From Adenanthera pavonina (lineage: Eukaryota > Streptophyta > Magnoliopsida > Fabales > Fabaceae), in assembly GCA_026686845.1 (NCBI GenBank), contig JAIVEN010000015.1, forward strand, positions 13,869,501 through 13,933,500: DNA of 64,000 bases, written 5' to 3'. Shown here piece by piece: positions 62,038 to 64,000 of the stretch. Made by a program: the position numbers and the translations under genes. The notes under the pieces are model-generated. The model ran no database searches, was not told the origin of the DNA, and saw nothing but the letters and a program-made list of their open reading frames with translations. The number at the start of each line of letters is the position of its first letter. Positions within the stretch are counted from its first letter, which is position 1.

Positions 62038-63355
62038 CGGGAAATTACCATTCAGGACCAGAATCTTAATTTAATTACAAAATGAGAATCAACTATTCAT
62101 TTAATTATAAAAATAGAGCAATTTTTTAAAATTAAACATAAAATATGAATTTACCATAATACCCTCAAGAGTTATCTCTCCCCACATTATCACCGGTCAA
62201 CGCTTGCCATGGCTAGTCAATGCCGATCAATTGTTGTAGGTGACTGGTCAATAACTGCTAGCGACCAATCAACGTTTACTAGAAAAAATGGTTTACAATT
62301 TTTTTTTCTAGATTTTGTAACTTGCTTATTCTAAATTTGCAACTTAGTTTTCAAATTTTTATTTTATAATTTTTTTTCCAGAATTTACAACTTTTTTATT
62401 CTAAATTTACAACTTATTTTCCAAACTTTTACTATGAATTGTTTTAATACTCTTGTAACTTCTTTTTCAAATTTTTGTAACTTACTTACTTTGAATTTAC
62501 AACTTATTTTTCAAGTTTTTATTATAAATGGTTTCAGTGTTTTACAACTTTCTTTTTAGAATTTACAATTTATTTACTTTGAATTTGCAACTTGTTTTCA
62601 AAATTTTTATTATAAATTGTTTCAATATTGTTGCAATTTATTTTACATATTTTACAACTTGCTTACTCTAAATTAATAATTTGTTTTCCAAATTTTTATT
62701 ATCAATTATTTCAGTAAAAATTTTTATTAATTACAAAATATGTAAAAGAAATTGTAAAAGTATCGAAAAAATTCATAGTAAAAATTTGGAAAATAAGTTA
62801 CAAATTCAAAATAAATAAGTTGTAAATTTAATAAATGAAGTTGTAAAACACTGAAACCATTTATAATAAAAAATTGAAAAATAAGTTACAAATTCAGAGT
62901 AAGTAAGCTGCAAAATATAAAAAAGAAGTTGTAAAAATATTGAAACAATTTATAGAAAAAATTTAAAAAATAAGTTGTAAATTTAGAGTAAAAAAATTAC
63001 AAATTGTGGAAAATAAATTGTAAAATAAAAATTTAAAAACTAAGTTACAAATTTAAAACAAACAAGTTGTAAAATCTACAAAAAGTTGTAAGACATTTTT
63101 TTCCAATGAATGTTGACAGGTCGCCAAAAGCCATTGACTGGTCACCAGCGACTATTGACTGATGTTAACTAGTCACTAGTGACAATTAATCGGCGTTGAC
63201 CGGTGATGGTAGGGAGAGAAATAACATCTGAAAGTATTTTGGTAATTTCATATTTTTATATTTAATTTTAAAAAATTAATATTTTTATAATTAAATAAAT
63301 AATAAATCTCTATTTTGTAATTAAATTAAGATCTAATCCTCAACTGTAATTTTTC
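62038..63355. mobile_element. Palindromic Mutator-like element, non-autonomous
   Basis: 1.3 kb, flanked by CATTTTTTT (62029-62037) and CATTTTTGT (63356-63364), a 9-bp target duplication with one change. The terminal inverted repeats are long (about 260 bp each): both contain AATCTTAATTTAATTACAAAAT or its close form, then ATCACCGGTCAACGC-type GC-richer parts. The inner part (about 62290-63090) is a set of roughly 65-70-bp units built on TTTACAACTTAT and CCAAATTTTTATTATAAAT, in one direction up to about 62705 and inverted after it. No transposase. The 9-bp duplication and long palindromic arms fit Mutator/foldback-type elements. Confidence 0.7.
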
Positions 63356-63563
63356 CATTTTTGTAAATTTTGTACGTACTTCATTCGTTGCAAGACCCAA
63401 GGTTAATATAATAATAATTCATTACTCGGTTGAGTGATGCCCAACGAATTTTGTAATTTTGTTGAGTTGTTGGACTCGGTCACGTGGCATTATTGAACCG
63501 AACCTGCAATTTATCTTCATAATGATGCATTCGAATATATCAAGGTCTTGGTCATGACTCTTA

Positions 63564-63785
63564 CCCTCCATTTGCTTCAAGAAATTTGGGGGGAGGGGGA
63601 GGAGAAGAAAAAATTTTAATTTTATTTTTCTCTTTAACCAAATAAAAAGAGAAAGTATTTTTCTTTCCATCTTTAGATAAAAGAAAAGGAGAGAATGTGC
63701 CCCTTTATTTGATTTGAAAAAAAGAATAGAATGAGAAATTTTTTCTCCTTTTTCCTTCTTTTCTAATTTCTTGAACCAAACAGGG
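63564..63785. mobile_element. Short MITE-like element
   Basis: The left end CCCTCCATTTGCTTCAAGAA and the reverse complement of the right end, CCCTGTTTGGTTCAAGAA, form inverted ends with a perfect TTCAAGAAATT inner part. About 220 bp, purine-rich then pyrimidine-rich interior. No clear target duplication. It makes up most of a spurious minus-strand open frame. Confidence 0.5.
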
Positions 63786-64000
63786 CGGTAGTGATGACTA
63801 TACATGCACAATAATAAGGTATATTAATTAGATAGGACAGTTGTATTAGTGTATTATACACTCCGTGTGAACCCATTTGCTAAATTGATCATTCAAATGT
63901 TTATATATTGTTTAACCGCGTGAAATCTTAGATTTTGTCTTTCAAGGTTCATTGGACTCTTCAGATTTAGGAACACGACATGACGTAGACGTGGAAACCA
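63786..64000. other. Window end, no gene recognised
   Basis: Nothing recognised in this stretch. Confidence 0.4.

Noticed and set aside
63422..63811. Minus-strand open frame of 129 codons
   Set aside because: More than half of it is the MITE-like element at 63564-63785; Lys-rich low-complexity sequence.
1..64000. CRISPR arrays, bacterial operons or organellar insertions
   Set aside because: No regular spacer-repeat array is present, and gene structure with introns and plant families indicates nuclear plant DNA. psaL here is the nuclear gene with a transit peptide, not organellar DNA.

Overview
This window is nuclear DNA of a flowering plant, most likely a eudicot. It has AT-rich intergenic DNA, genes split by short T-rich GT-AG introns, a nuclear gene for a photosystem I subunit, plant-specific families (AP2/ERF, PORR, CRIB-RIC, 3-ketoacyl-CoA synthase), and a dense load of plant Ty1/copia, LTR, LINE, Mutator and MITE remnants. 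The species cannot be named from the sequence.

Six genes look intact. They are psaL (12302-13023, +, two exons), a RIC4-type CRIB protein (13323-13980, -, three small exons, convergent with psaL), a SAM-domain SNM1-type DNA repair nuclease (17859-24121, +, ten exons), a group II AP2/ERF factor (25365-26051, -, one exon), a PORR-domain organelle RNA splicing protein (44913-46322, +, one exon) and a KCS10/FIDDLEHEAD-type fatty acid elongase (50211-52816, +, three exons). They form no operon or shared pathway. They are independent genes separated by transposon-rich spacers.

Layout: 1-4.5 kb holds three decayed fragments (a Mutator transposase N-terminus, a SETH3-like arabinose-5-phosphate isomerase, a DUF295/F-box-type protein). 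A decayed copia element lies at 8.4-10.2 kb. psaL and RIC4 are at 12-14 kb. DNA transposons and a stray WIP zinc-finger fragment lie at 14.8-16.9 kb. The SNM1 gene and the ERF gene span 17.8-26.1 kb. MITEs and shattered copia pieces fill 26-31 kb. A LINE is split by two inverted solo LTRs at 31.2-39.6 kb. A deleted copia element, itself interrupted by a Cassandra-type LTR carrying a 5S rRNA-like segment, lies at 39.7-44.5 kb. PORR and KCS10 are at 44.9-52.8 kb. The last 11 kb holds a self-nested MITE, a 5.6-kb element with 1.2-kb inverted LTR-like arms and one target duplication, and a palindromic Mutator-like element.

The most interesting structure is the 55785-61411 element: two LTR-like arms face each other, the whole unit is flanked by a perfect 5-bp direct repeat, and the loop looks like host gene sequence rather than transposon coding DNA. 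No CRISPR array, tRNA gene or rRNA operon was found.
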